DNA of 5,199 nt from positions 1 through 5,199 of the forward strand of contig PUNN01000064.1 of assembly GCA_003552605.1 (NCBI GenBank), given 5' to 3'. Under the pieces are notes generated by a model. The model was not told the origin of the DNA. It searched no databases and saw nothing but the letters and a program-made list of their open reading frames with translations. Below, piece after piece: positions 1-4,952 of this stretch (position 1 is its first letter; each line of letters starts with the position of its first letter). This stretch comes from Phycisphaeraceae bacterium. Lineage in GTDB: Bacteria; Planctomycetota; Phycisphaerae; Phycisphaerales; Phycisphaeraceae. The position numbers and the translations under genes were made by a program.

Positions 1-321
1 CGAAGCCACCGCACGGGCCACTTCCGCGGAGCCGGGATGCACCTCTCCGGCGTGGGCGGCGATGGTCCGCGCGGTGGCGGTCAGCGCCATGGTGGCTTGA
101 TAGGCGCTTTGAGCATCCTCCGGCGGGTTAGCGGCGAAGGTCTCTGTCAGCAGCAAAGCGCGCTCGAGGGCCTGAACGTGTTCGCGGGGCGCCCCGGGCC
201 AGCCGGATTCAAACAGTGCATGTACACGACGGGCAAACCGGGCCGCCATGGCCGCGATGGCCCACCGGTCCCAGTTGCTGTAGCAGACTTCACGCTCGAT
301 ATCGAGGCTGCGATGGGTCAT
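1..321 (-). CDS. Unrecognised alanine-rich helical protein, 5' part (cut by window edge)
   Basis: The minus strand is open from an ATG at 321 to the left edge of the window, giving 107 codons without a stop; the C-terminus lies outside. The product begins MTHRSLDIEREVCYSNWDRW. It is rich in Ala, Arg and Glu with regularly spaced hydrophobic residues, so it is probably all-helical and soluble. No signal peptide or membrane segment is visible. The start is placed at 321 because a promoter-like pair lies just upstream (350-377) and the N-terminus reads naturally, although no clear Shine-Dalgarno sequence precedes it. The frame stays open further upstream, so an earlier GTG near 387 cannot be excluded. 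I do not recognise the family. The pattern of a Trp-rich helix followed by ALF, a Pro-containing turn and repeated Ala-rich helices faintly recalls Imm5-type immunity proteins, but this is a weak impression. It lies downstream of the channel gene on the same strand and probably has its own promoter. Confidence 0.6.
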   Translation of the reverse strand, partial: MTHRSLDIEREVCYSNWDRWAIAAMAARFARRVHALFESGWPGAPREHVQALERALLLTETFAANPPEDAQSAYQATMALTATARTIAAHAGEVHPGSAEVARAVAS

Positions 322-349
322 GGGAAGACTCGGAGTATTGCTTCGAGGG

Positions 350-377
350 ATGATAGGCGATGTGTCGGCAGCGTGAA
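350..377 (-). promoter_or_regulatory. Possible sigma-70-like promoter for the left-edge gene
   Basis: Read on the minus strand, TTCACG (372-377, 4 of 6 matches to TTGACA) is followed after 16 bases by TATCAT (350-355, 5 of 6 matches to TATAAT). Transcription would begin near 343, leaving a leader of about 20 bases before the ATG at 321. The spacing and position are right, but hexamers of this quality arise by chance. Confidence 0.33.
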
Positions 378-383
378 TGCATG

Positions 384-414
384 CCACGGGGCGGCCCCGA
401 GTGGCCAGGGCCGC
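384..414. repeat. GC-rich competing hairpins between the channel gene and the left-edge gene
   Basis: GCGGCCC (391-397) and GGGCCGC (408-414) form a perfect 7-bp stem around a 10-base loop. The overlapping stretch 384-404 can instead fold as CCAC+GGGG pairing with CCCC+GTGG around a CGG loop, with a 2-base bulge. Both cannot form at once. No T-run follows on the minus strand, so this is not a classical intrinsic terminator. It lies about 95 bases past the channel stop and just upstream of the candidate promoter, so a factor-assisted end of the channel transcript is possible. Confidence 0.35.
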
Positions 415-507
415 GGGGATGTGCGCCAGAGTCGGGATGCCCGGTTGACGGTGTGAGGCGCGAGTAACCGTATCAGACGCTTTGCCGCCCGAGTGCGGCC
501 TGGATGC

Positions 508-1398
508 TTACCCGTTCCGCTCGGCCCGTCGGCGCAGCGCACCGAGGCGGGTGTGGAGTTTGTGGACCATCGTTTCGAGGTGGGCGATCTCATCCTCGAT
601 GGTGGCTTCGCCGAACTCAGCGATGTGGCGCGCCCGATCGGCCTTTTCCCGTTCCGCCTGGGCTTCCTGCATGCTCTGGAGAATGACGCCGATGAACAGG
701 TTGAGCATGATCAGTGTGCCGAGCATGACGAAGCTGGCGAAGTAGAGGCCGGCGATCCCGGGCATGGCGCGCGGCTCGGATGGTTCATCGGTCTCCACCG
801 CCGGGGGGTAGACATCAGCGCCGTACATCTGTGTGTACATCACCTCCGTCCAGTTGTCGAGCGTGACGATGCGGAACAGGCTGAGCATCGAACGGTCGAG
901 CCGGCCGAAGTGTCCGGGGTCGTTCTCAGCGAACAGGAACACACCCATGACCGCATAGATGTAGAACAGCACCATCAGCAGCAGCCCCACGTAGAGCATG
1001 GACGGGATGCTGCGAAGCAGCGTGGCCACGAGAAGCTGAAGCCGCGGCACCACGCTGACCAGCCGCAGCACGCGCAGCACCCGGACGAGGCGCAGCACCG
1101 CCGCGTACTGCGAATCCATCGGCAGGAAGCAGACGACGACGATGGTGAAGTCGAAGAGGTTCCACGGGTTGGCGAAATACCGGTAGGGCCGCGAGCCGTG
1201 GGCGCCCATCTTCATGGCCGCCTCGATGGCGAAAAGCCAGATGATGATCCGGTCGAGCGGGCGCAGGATCGGGCCGTACTCGGCCATGATCTTCGGCGAT
1301 GTCTCGAGGCCGACGACGACACCGGCGAGCAGAATTACGGCAAGGACGGTGTTCTGAAACCACTTCGACTCGACGATTTGCGAAAGCACTTCGCTCAT
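508..1398 (-). CDS. Bacterial voltage-gated cation channel, NaChBac/NavAb superfamily, with a CavAb-like filter
   Basis: A 296-residue subunit of a homotetrameric voltage-gated cation channel in the inner membrane. Segments read in order: S1 about 14-31, S2 about 46-64, S3 about 79-93 (with NPWNLFDF), S4 about 98-115 with arginines at 103, 106, 109 and 112 in the every-third-residue pattern, S4-S5 linker with R119, S5 about 131-157, pore helix and filter TLDNWTE at 179-185, S6 about 215-243 (MLNLFIGVIL), then a charged tail that looks like the C-terminal coiled coil of this family (about 245-295). The length fits the family (about 260-300). The filter differs from the sodium type TLESWSM of NavAb and resembles the engineered calcium channel CavAb (TLDDWSD), so calcium permeation is plausible but inferred. 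The loop between filter and S6 is about 18 residues longer than in NaChBac and acidic. I chose the ATG at 1398, which has GCGGGG about 8 bases upstream; a GTG at 1419 would add seven residues and has a weaker ribosome site. The stop is TAA. The gene is transcribed alone or as a distal cistron after eboB. Confidence 0.93.
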   Translation of the reverse strand: MSEVLSQIVESKWFQNTVLAVILLAGVVVGLETSPKIMAEYGPILRPLDRIIIWLFAIEAAMKMGAHGSRPYRYFANPWNLFDFTIVVVCFLPMDSQYAAVLRLVRVLRVLRLVSVVPRLQLLVATLLRSIPSMLYVGLLLMVLFYIYAVMGVFLFAENDPGHFGRLDRSMLSLFRIVTLDNWTEVMYTQMYGADVYPPAVETDEPSEPRAMPGIAGLYFASFVMLGTLIMLNLFIGVILQSMQEAQAEREKADRARHIAEFGEATIEDEIAHLETMVHKLHTRLGALRRRAERNG

Positions 1399-1447
1399 GG
1401 CAAACCCCGCTTCAAACACAGGTGCAACTGGTCCACTGATAAACAGC

Positions 1448-1470
1448 CACCGCGGCTACCGCCGCGGGGT
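1448..1470 (-). terminator. Possible terminator of the eboB transcript
   Basis: CCGCGGC (1450-1456) and GCCGCGG (1461-1467) form a 7-bp all-GC stem with a four-base loop. It lies about 75 bases past the eboB stop and before the channel start. On the minus strand it is followed by TGGCTGTTTATC, which has only a short T-run displaced by several bases, so termination would be weak and read-through into the channel gene is possible. A smaller 5-bp hairpin lies at 1504-1516. No clear promoter for the channel is visible in this 144-base gap. Confidence 0.35.
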
Positions 1471-1542
1471 GTGGCATGGTAGCGGGGCATCATGCGATGT
1501 GTACCGGCTCGGCCGGCGCCTCGTGGTCGAAGTCGGTGCCGT

Positions 1543-2397
1543 TTATCCCGTGACTTGCGCCTGGACCTGTGGGTGCTCGGCTGCCCGTACCTCGACCGGC
1601 TGGATGTCGAACTTGGGGTTCTGGCCGAGGAAGCGGGCGGGGTTGTTATGGAAAACTTCAATCGCCTCCTGAAGGCTGTGGCCACGGCGGCGGTATTCCA
1701 GCACGCACTCCTGGATGGTGAACGGGTCCGAGGGCCCCCAGTCGGCCGAGGAGTTGATCATGATCCGCTCTGTGCCCCAGCGCTCGAGGATGTCAACCGC
1801 CCGGCGTGGGGAGCACTTGGTGATCGGGTACAACGTCATGCCCACCCAGTAGCCCCGATCATGGCACATGCCGATCGTGTGCTCTTCCACGTGGTCGATC
1901 CAGATGCGCGAAGGGTCGACGTCCATGCCATCGAGAATCTCAACGATGCGCTTCGTGCCGCGCAGCTTGTCCTCGAGATGCGGGGTGTGGATCAGCACAA
2001 GCTGATCGTGTGCCATGGCAAGCTCGACGTGGGCCTGGAATATCTCGCACTCGTTGGGGGTGCTCTTGTGCAGGCCCGTTTCACCCACACCGAGCACGGT
2101 GGGCTTCTCGAAGAAGGCGGGCATCTGTTCAAGCACGGTACGGCTCAACTCGACATTCTCGGCTTCTTTGGGGTTGACAGCCACCCAGCAGAAATGTCGG
2201 ATGCCGTACCACGCGGCCCGTGTCGGCTCGAACTCGGCGATCTGCCGGAAGTAGTCGATGAACGTCTCGGGATAGGCACGGTCGAAGCCGGCCCAGAAGG
2301 CGGGTTCGACGACGGCAACCACACCGGACATGGCCATCCGTTCATAGTCCTGCGCAGTACGCGCGATGGCGTGATAGTGGGGCTGGATCATGAGCAT
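1543..2397 (-). CDS. eboB: TatD-family metal-dependent hydrolase, EboB type
   Basis: A 284-residue amidohydrolase-fold (TIM-barrel) protein of the TatD group. Likely metal ligands are all present in order: HYH (H7, H9), E106 in GVGETG, H137 in LIHTPH, H169 in WIDHVEEHT and D219 in SSADWG. Stretches such as GVVAVVEPAFW, the HFC and NPKEAEN segments, IHTPH, and NSSADWGPSDP match what I remember of EboB-type TatD proteins rather than the DNase TatD itself. EboB belongs to the ebo cluster, linked to moving metabolite precursors to the periplasm, as with scytonemin in cyanobacteria. The substrate is unknown. The other ebo genes (UbiA-like eboC, eboD, eboE, eboF) are absent from this window. The start at 2397 is chosen because GAGAGG lies 7 bases upstream; a longer reading to 2457 would add a Pro/Arg-rich stretch overlapping the upstream gene. 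The C-terminal 20-odd residues (rich in Pro, Gln, Val) look like an extra tail. The gene starts four bases after the 90-residue gene, so the two form an operon. Confidence 0.88.
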   Translation of the reverse strand: MLMIQPHYHAIARTAQDYERMAMSGVVAVVEPAFWAGFDRAYPETFIDYFRQIAEFEPTRAAWYGIRHFCWVAVNPKEAENVELSRTVLEQMPAFFEKPTVLGVGETGLHKSTPNECEIFQAHVELAMAHDQLVLIHTPHLEDKLRGTKRIVEILDGMDVDPSRIWIDHVEEHTIGMCHDRGYWVGMTLYPITKCSPRRAVDILERWGTERIMINSSADWGPSDPFTIQECVLEYRRRGHSLQEAIEVFHNNPARFLGQNPKFDIQPVEVRAAEHPQVQAQVTG

Positions 2398-2401
2398 GGC
2401 A

Positions 2402-2674
2402 TTACCTCTCACGGTCGGGGGCGCTGGCCGTGGCGGCCGGCGCGGGTTGGGCATCATCGGAAAACAGCATCAGCAACTGCTCGGCCCGGTCCGGCCGCGG
2501 CTGGTCGGCGGTGAGGATGCGAAGTGCCTCGCGGAGCTTTCGAAGGCGAGGGTCATCGTCGGCTACAACCGAACCGCCGCCGCGCTCGTACCGGTCGAGC
2601 GTGGCGGCGATCTCGAGCAGCGTGCAACGGGTGTCGAGGAAGTAGGTGTCGAGCACTTCAGTGGCGTTGAGCAT
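2402..2674 (-). CDS. Small helical protein of unknown function, co-transcribed with eboB-like gene
   Basis: A 90-residue, probably cytoplasmic protein that I do not recognise. Residues 2-31 form a likely amphipathic helix (TEVLDTYFLDTRCTLLEIAA followed by TLDRYER). A Gly/Asp linker runs from 32 to 41, helices span about 42-57 and 62-73 (PDRAEQLLMLFSD), and a low-complexity Ala/Pro tail ends the protein (76-86). No membrane segment or signal peptide is seen. The ATG at 2674 has GAGG about 7-10 bases upstream. Its stop (TAA at 2402-2404) overlaps the ribosome-binding site of the EboB-like hydrolase four bases downstream, which argues for translational coupling and a shared job, perhaps as partner or regulator of the hydrolase (inference). 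It is too short to be EboA. The ordered helices and tight coupling make a real gene very likely. Confidence 0.8.
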   Translation of the reverse strand: MLNATEVLDTYFLDTRCTLLEIAATLDRYERGGGSVVADDDPRLRKLREALRILTADQPRPDRAEQLLMLFSDDAQPAPAATASAPDRER

Positions 2675-2740
2675 GACTGAACCTCAGCGGATCGGGATCT
2701 GGGGCTGCACGGGCGATGCAGGCCGTCACAGCGATCACCG

Positions 2741-2764
2741 GCGCATCTGCAGCGCAGAATGCGC
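2741..2764. repeat. Tight hairpin in the leader of the small gene-eboB operon
   Basis: GCGCATCTGC (2741-2750) pairs with GCAGAATGCGC (2754-2764), giving 10 base pairs, a three-base loop and one bulged A (2758). It lies 67-90 bases upstream of the start of the 90-residue gene. No T-run follows on either strand, so it is not an ordinary intrinsic terminator. It could be a leader RNA structure or an operator. Confidence 0.4.
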
Positions 2765-2850
2765 ATGGCCTGGCTGCCTGATGATAGAGCGCCCGGCGCG
2801 GATCGGGCAGGATTTGCAGGGGCGGGCCGATGTGCAAGGCGCGGCGGCGG

Positions 2851-2930
2851 GTGGGCGCATGACACCTGGTGCCGGCCCCCTTTGCAGCCAGCCCCGGGGT
2901 TGCCCGTCGCGGTGCGTGTCATGCGCCCAC
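2851..2930. repeat. Perfect 15-bp inverted repeat downstream of ugd
   Basis: GTGGGCGCATGACAC at 2851-2865 is repeated exactly in reverse complement at 2916-2930, with 50 bases between the arms. The structure begins 34 bases past the ugd stop, inside a 290-base gap (2675-2964) that otherwise holds no convincing gene. The loop contains further GC-rich self-complementary bits such as CCCCGGGG. No T-run follows either arm. It could end the ugd transcript with factor help, protect its 3' end, be a paired protein-binding site, or be a remnant of a small mobile repeat. The sequence alone does not decide. Confidence 0.55.
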
Positions 2931-2964
2931 GGCGGGCCGTGCCGATTTGCCGATTTGGTGGGCG

Positions 2965-4344
2965 TCAAATATGGACCGTCGTCTGCCCGCTGTCGGCCGT
3001 CACGGCCTTGCGTCCCACTGAGTAGTAGGTGAACCCCGCCTCGGCCATGCTCTCGGGCCGGTAGAGGTTGCGGCCGTCGAACACGATGGGACTTCGCAGG
3101 CGCTGGCGCACGATATCGAAATCGGGATGCTTGAACTCATCCCAGTCGGTGCAGACCACGAGCGCATCGGCGCCTTCGATGGCCTGGTACATATCGTCGC
3201 AGTAGACCGGCTCATCGCCGAGTATGCGTTGGGCGGTCTCGTGGGCGACCGGATCGTGGGCACGGACCGTCGCGCCGCGATCGAGCAGGTGCTGCATGAG
3301 CGTGATTGACGGTGCCTCGCGCACATCATCGGTGCCGGGCTTGAAGGCGATCCCCCACACGGCGATGGTCCTGCCCGACAGGTTGGCGCCGAAATGGGCT
3401 TCAAGCTTGGCGATGAACGCCCGGCGCTGCTGCTGGTTCACATCATGAACCGCACGAAGCAGGGGGGTGTCCGTCTGGGAGGTGGTGCCCATGTCGATGC
3501 AGGCGAGCACATCCTTGGGAAAGCAGGAGCCGCCGTAGCCGAGTCCGGGATATAGAAACTTGTTGCCAATGCGGCTGTCAGAGCACATGCCGCGTCGGAC
3601 CTCATCCACGTCCGCCCCGTAAGCCTCGCACAGCCGGGCGACCTCGTTGATGAAGCTGATCTTGGTCGCAAGCATGGCATTCGAGGCGTACTTGACCATC
3701 TCCGCCGAGCGGATGTCCATGATGAAGATCGGGTTGCCCTGTCGGACGAACGGTTCATAAAGGTCCCGCAGCCGATCGCCGGTACCCTTGTCCTCGCAGC
3801 CGATGACCACGCGGTCGGGCTTGTTGAAGTCTGCGATCGCAGCGCCTTCCTTGAGAAACTCGGGGTTCGAGGCCATGCGGAAGACCTTGTCGGTCTGCGC
3901 GGCGATGCGGTCGCGCACCTTTTCGTTGGTTCCCACGGGGACGGTGCTCTTGACGACGATGATCTTGGCCCGCCGCTCGTCCACATCGCCCCCGGTGGCC
4001 CCCGGCGCGGCATTGATGGCTCTGCCGATGTCATCCGCGGCGGCAAGCACGTACTTCAGGTCTGCACGGCCATGCTCATCGCTCGGGGTGCCCACACAGA
4101 TGAAGATGATCTCGGCTGACTGGTAGGCCGCGGCGGCATCGGTCGTAAAGTGCAGGCGACCGGCACGGGTGTTTCGCCGGATCATCTCCTCGAGGCCGGG
4201 CTCGTAAATGGGACACCCCCCGCCCTTGAGCATGTCGATCTTGCTCTGATCCACATCGAGGCAGGTGACCTGATTACCGGTGTTGGATAAACAGGTGCCC
4301 GTGACGAGGCCGACGTAACCGGTGCCGACCATGGTGATGCGCAT
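2965..4344 (-). CDS. ugd: UDP-glucose 6-dehydrogenase
   Basis: A 459-residue cytoplasmic enzyme that oxidises UDP-glucose to UDP-glucuronate using two NAD+, supplying precursors for capsule, exopolysaccharide or LPS sugars. The N-terminal Rossmann domain opens with MRITMVGTGYVG (GxGxxG at 7-12) and D30 after the second strand. CVGTPS (83-88) and KSTVPVGT (132-139) follow, then NPEFLKEG (160-167), the central segment SNAMLATKISF (221-231) with N222 and K228, and the catalytic GGSCFPKD (271-278) with C274 and D278. The C-terminal UDP-binding domain has WGIAFKPGTDDVRE (330-343) and FDGRN (422-426). The length is normal for the family. The ATG at 4344 is chosen because it starts exactly at the family N-terminus and has AGGGG about 9-13 bases upstream; the 57 in-frame codons before it read as low-complexity non-coding sequence. 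Residues about 112-126 (Pro/Gly/Asp-rich) form a short extra loop before the KSTVPVGT strand. It stands apart: no glycosyltransferase or capsule gene is in the window, so the polymer it serves is unknown. Confidence 0.97.
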   Translation of the reverse strand: MRITMVGTGYVGLVTGTCLSNTGNQVTCLDVDQSKIDMLKGGGCPIYEPGLEEMIRRNTRAGRLHFTTDAAAAYQSAEIIFICVGTPSDEHGRADLKYVLAAADDIGRAINAAPGATGGDVDERRAKIIVVKSTVPVGTNEKVRDRIAAQTDKVFRMASNPEFLKEGAAIADFNKPDRVVIGCEDKGTGDRLRDLYEPFVRQGNPIFIMDIRSAEMVKYASNAMLATKISFINEVARLCEAYGADVDEVRRGMCSDSRIGNKFLYPGLGYGGSCFPKDVLACIDMGTTSQTDTPLLRAVHDVNQQQRRAFIAKLEAHFGANLSGRTIAVWGIAFKPGTDDVREAPSITLMQHLLDRGATVRAHDPVAHETAQRILGDEPVYCDDMYQAIEGADALVVCTDWDEFKHPDFDIVRQRLRSPIVFDGRNLYRPESMAEAGFTYYSVGRKAVTADSGQTTVHI

Positions 4345-4361
4345 TTGAGTTTCCCCTGTAT
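4336..4361 (-). promoter_or_regulatory. ugd: Ribosome-binding site deciding the ugd start
   Basis: Read on the minus strand, ACAGGGGAAACTCAA directly precedes the ATG at 4342-4344. The AGGGG core lies about nine bases upstream, which is a workable Shine-Dalgarno distance and supports the short form of the enzyme over the upstream in-frame extension. Confidence 0.6.
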
Positions 4362-4413
4362 CGAACGCGTGTCCATTACTGGCAGATGCCGTGGCCTCCG
4401 CCGCCGATGGCTC

Positions 4414-4462
4414 CGAGGCGGGATGGCCTCGCTCGACCCGCGGGCCGTTTCCCGACCGAGGC
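4414..4462 (-). promoter_or_regulatory. Mutually exclusive hairpins in the probable ugd leader
   Basis: Three six-base arms, CGAGGC (4414-4419), GCCTCG (4426-4431) and CGAGGC (4457-4462), occur in succession. The middle arm can pair perfectly with either neighbour, with loops of 6 or 25 bases. The element lies 70-118 bases upstream of the ugd start, so if the transcript begins beyond 4462 it would be a switchable leader. The arms are short and the region is GC-rich, so chance is possible. Confidence 0.3.
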
Positions 4463-4496
4463 CGCACCGGTTGGATGGCGCAACCGCCGCTGAAGC

Positions 4497-4585
4497 ATCG
4501 ACCCGATCGACCCACCTGTCCACTTTACCATCGGTCGATCCGGGCAAGTCCGGCCAGTGCCAGGTGCCTGGGCAGGGGGTCGATC
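4497..4585. promoter_or_regulatory. Cluster of GGTCGAT heptamers, possible operator region
   Basis: ATCGACC occurs at 4497-4503 and 4506-4512 as a 9-base-period tandem, and its complement GGTCGAT occurs at 4533-4539 and 4578-4584. A further copy lies at 4779-4785, inside an 11-base repeat GGTCGATCCGG shared with 4533-4543. The arms at 4502-4512 and 4533-4544 form an 11-bp imperfect inverted repeat with one bulged base. The cluster sits between the divergent ugd and the right-edge gene, where a shared regulator site would be expected. No protein can be named. Confidence 0.35.
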
Positions 4586-4790
4586 GCTGGGCCTTGGGGG
4601 CGACCATCTGCCCGGGCCGGTGCGGGAACCGGCGGCCGGGTCGGCTAACGGTCCACAGCCGGGGCGAGGGGGTTGTCTGCGGTGCGTCTAATCGATCTCT
4701 ATTACTGTCTTCGATTGCTTGACTTACGGATTTTGGCGAACACGCGGACTTCAGGATCGTACATTCATGGAGAGCCCCGGTCGATCCGGA

Positions 4791-4883
4791 CGTTCCGGGG
4801 TGTCCGGGGGGGCGGGGGGTCCGAGGGTGCGGGGGAACCGGGATTCGGGGGCGGGGGTTCGTTCCGGGGGATGCTGTCCGGGG
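4791..4883 (+). repeat. G-tract array with TCCGGGG repeats, G-quadruplex candidate
   Basis: Ten runs of three or more G fall within 87 bases on the plus strand: 4797-4800, 4806-4812, 4814-4819, 4825-4827, 4831-4835, 4840-4842, 4847-4851, 4853-4857, 4866-4870 and 4880-4883. Loops within 4806-4857 are one to five bases, enough for two tandem G-quadruplexes. TCCGGGG recurs at 4794, 4803, 4863 and 4877, and CGTTCCGGGG is repeated exactly at 4791-4800 and 4860-4869. The block ends 70 bases before the right-edge gene and would be in its leader or promoter. Confidence 0.6.
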
Positions 4884-4952
4884 ATTGGAGTGCTTCGGCG
4901 GTCAGTCCGGCCGTTGCAGGAATTTTGCGCTACTTGTAACAGGGTGTTTGCC

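Larger units (their letters stand above)
4345..4952. other. Gene-free divergent spacer between ugd and the right-edge gene
   Basis: About 600 bases with no convincing coding region; the open frames here are Arg/Pro- or Gly-rich by-products of GC content without ribosome sites. From left to right it holds the ugd leader hairpins (4414-4462), the GGTCGAT cluster (4497-4585), a 6-bp hairpin GCCGGT/ACCGGC (4616-4633), a comparatively AT-rich patch (about 4685-4765) with AATCGA/TCGATT arms (4690-4695 and 4711-4716) and an isolated TTGACT (4719-4724), and then a G-tract block (4797-4883). Promoters for both flanking genes must lie here or nearby, but I could not assign a convincing pair of hexamers. 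Confidence 0.6.

Noticed and set aside
37..456. Plus-strand open frame at the left edge
   Set aside because: It runs antisense, codon for codon, to the better-supported partial minus-strand gene, is Gly/Arg-rich, and runs out over the non-coding spacer.
1399..1419. GTG start for the channel seven codons earlier
   Set aside because: The upstream ribosome site is weaker than that for the ATG at 1398; the point remains open because both are in frame.
493..1482. Long plus-strand open frame (about 329 codons), His/Asp/Glu-rich, opposite the channel gene
   Set aside because: It is the antisense shadow of the clear six-transmembrane channel; its composition is a by-product of the complementary codons and it has no domain features.
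1492..2514. Plus-strand open frame of about 340 codons opposite the TatD/EboB hydrolase
   Set aside because: The minus-strand frame carries all metal-binding motifs; the plus-strand reading has none and spans two minus genes.
2781..2786. TATCAT on the minus strand as a -10 box for the small gene-eboB operon
   Set aside because: No acceptable -35 hexamer lies 15-19 bases upstream, so it was not called as a promoter.
2821..2939. GGCGGGCCG direct repeats around the 15-bp inverted repeat as a target-site duplication
   Set aside because: The left copy is 21 bases from its arm while the right copy abuts the other arm, so they do not flank an element symmetrically, and no transposase is present.
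2941..2956. Tandem GCCGATTT repeat just past the ugd stop
   Set aside because: Only two copies of eight bases; too little to call a functional repeat.
4345..4515. N-terminal extension of ugd by 57 codons
   Set aside because: The extension is low-complexity, lies before the family's exact N-terminus and contains hairpins; a ribosome site precedes the ATG at 4344.
4345..4939. Several plus-strand open frames in the ugd upstream spacer
   Set aside because: They are Arg/Pro-rich or Gly-rich translations of GC-rich and G-tract DNA, without ribosome sites or recognisable structure.
4914..4942. TTGCAG/TAACAG pair as promoter of the right-edge gene
   Set aside because: The -10 matches only 3 of 6 and transcription would begin beyond the ribosome site, which makes it inconsistent with the chosen GTG start.
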